From Thermoguttaceae bacterium (GTDB taxonomy: Bacteria > Planctomycetota > Planctomycetia > Pirellulales > Thermoguttaceae), in contig JANXBW010000037.1 of assembly GCA_025060325.1 (NCBI GenBank), forward strand, positions 1 to 37,179: a stretch of DNA of 37,179 nucleotides, written 5' to 3'. The notes beneath the pieces are model-generated. The model had not been told where the DNA came from, ran no database searches, and saw nothing but the letters and a program-made list of their open reading frames with translations. This document shows positions 36,540 to 37,179 of this stretch, piece after piece. The position numbers and the translations under genes were made by a program. Within the stretch, counting starts at the first letter, position 1. Every line of letters starts with the position of its first letter.

Positions 36540-37179
36540 TTATCTCCAGCCTTCGGCCAAGAGCCAGTCCACAGCGTCGGCGATCGACTTGGTGTCCTCC
36601 GGATTGCTTGCCCGGGCACGCACCTGCTCGAACTCGGAGAGCTCAATCGCCAGGTCTAAGCCGCTGTTGCTCAAGCGGACCCAGTTGCCAGAGGCCTCAA
36701 GCCGATCCGGGTATTGACTCAGAGCACTGTCGACAAGCGTCGCCTGGTCGACACCACCGGCAGTGGAGAACCCTTGCACGCGGCGGAAGCCCACGGCCCG
36801 CACGGAGAAGTCGTTGTTATAAAGCTCGCTGTAATCGGGCCGACCAATGAAGATGTCATTACCGGCCGAATCGTACAGTCGAGCGATGTCGGTGCCGCCC
36901 TGACTGAAGGCCGTTAGCCACCGGAAGCCGCGGGCCTCCAACCGGTAGTTGCTGCCGGCCAAAATGCCAGCCGTCGGTCCGGCGGTGAAGGTCTCGGCAC
37001 CGGTGGCGGCACCGTACAGCCTGGCCGTATCACCACCGCCGGTCGCCTGAGCAACCACGTCACGGAAGCCCATGGCCCGCATGCTGAAGCCTGACCCGTA
37101 CAGGACGGCATAAGCAGGCGTAGCTTCGAAGCGGTCGCGGCTGGAAGCACTGTCTGTTAACTGAGCCTGGTCATTGCCG
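36540..37179 (-). CDS. C-terminal part of a repetitive surface protein (5' partial)
   Basis: The frame is open to the window edge, so only the last 213 or so residues are seen; the first in-window ATG at 37082 is internal. Four imperfect repeats of about 46-48 aa follow one another, with the recurring pattern D-x-A-x-L-x-D-S-A, then Y-x-x-L and G-F-x-x-V, as in TDIARLYDSAGNDIF and ARGFRWLTAFSQGG. This motif marks giant secreted or cell-surface proteins of planctomycetes, often with calcium-binding or beta-helix modules upstream. The tail (SIADAVDWLLAEGWR) is not a recognised sorting signal. It is followed by a terminator and converges with the SPOR-like gene. The function is unknown; adhesion or surface attachment is plausible. 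Confidence 0.75.
   Translation of the reverse strand, partial: GNDQAQLTDSASSRDRFEATPAYAVLYGSGFSMRAMGFRDVVAQATGGGDTARLYGAATGAETFTAGPTAGILAGSNYRLEARGFRWLTAFSQGGTDIARLYDSAGNDIFIGRPDYSELYNNDFSVRAVGFRRVQGFSTAGGVDQATLVDSALSQYPDRLEASGNWVRLSNSGLDLAIELSEFEQVRARASNPEDTKSIADAVDWLLAEGWR

Overview
This window reads as a piece of a planctomycete chromosome, most like the Pirellulales/Thermoguttaceae. That is an inference from gene content: a formylglycine-type sulfatase beside a sodium/solute symporter, a lipoprotein with two DUF1080 domains, Tat-exported Gfo/Idh/MocA and flavodoxin-fold proteins, a MoxR ATPase with the GVAKT P-loop variant, a DUF5107-TPR protein, and a long repetitive surface protein with the ARLYDSAGND-type repeat. 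About 20 genes are credible. They cover only about 60% of the sequence, and the rest is long gene-poor stretches with decayed material and repeats. Many starts share a GGGAG-type ribosome binding site 5-9 bases upstream, which was used to choose starts.

Layout. 1-830: frameshifted remnant of an IS5-like transposase. 833-5545 (minus): orphan MoxR ATPase, sulfatase and symporter; the last two look like a uptake-and-desulfation pair for sulfated glycans. 6513-7193 (plus): a lone ABC ATPase lacking both the catalytic glutamate and the H-loop histidine. 8435-10309 (plus): single-domain response regulator and double-DUF1080 lipoprotein. 10310-12429: gene-poor. 12430-14059 (plus): two-gene operon of a zinc-ribbon DUF2569 membrane protein and a secreted protein of unknown function. 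14722-14997: five decayed repeats at 61-62 base period, best explained as a relic type I-E-like CRISPR array without cas genes, running into the 3' end of a small lipoprotein gene (14955-15464, minus). 15465-17370: gene-poor, with a 27-base repeat family that recurs near 10.9 kb. 17371-20633 (minus): HlyD-type adaptor followed by an alpha/alpha-toroid protein. 21645-23117 (plus): Tat-exported oxidoreductase. 23288-24756 (minus): cupin and deoxyribose-phosphate aldolase. 25358-26731 (plus): MgtE magnesium transporter. 27468-33599 (minus): Der GTPase, flavodoxin-fold protein and DUF5107-TPR protein. 35177-36295 (plus): secreted protein with two SPOR-like regions. 36540-37179 (minus): C-terminal end of a repetitive surface protein that continues past the window.

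Working together, the sulfatase/symporter pair, the DUF1080 lipoprotein, the Gfo/Idh protein and DUF5107-TPR suggest a polysaccharide-degrading lifestyle; Der, DeoC and MgtE are housekeeping genes. No complete mobile element, rRNA or tRNA was found. The most unusual items are the relic CRISPR-like array, the ABC ATPase without its catalytic residues, the 27-base repeat family, and the zinc ribbon that starts upstream of the first canonical start codon, apparently at an ATA.
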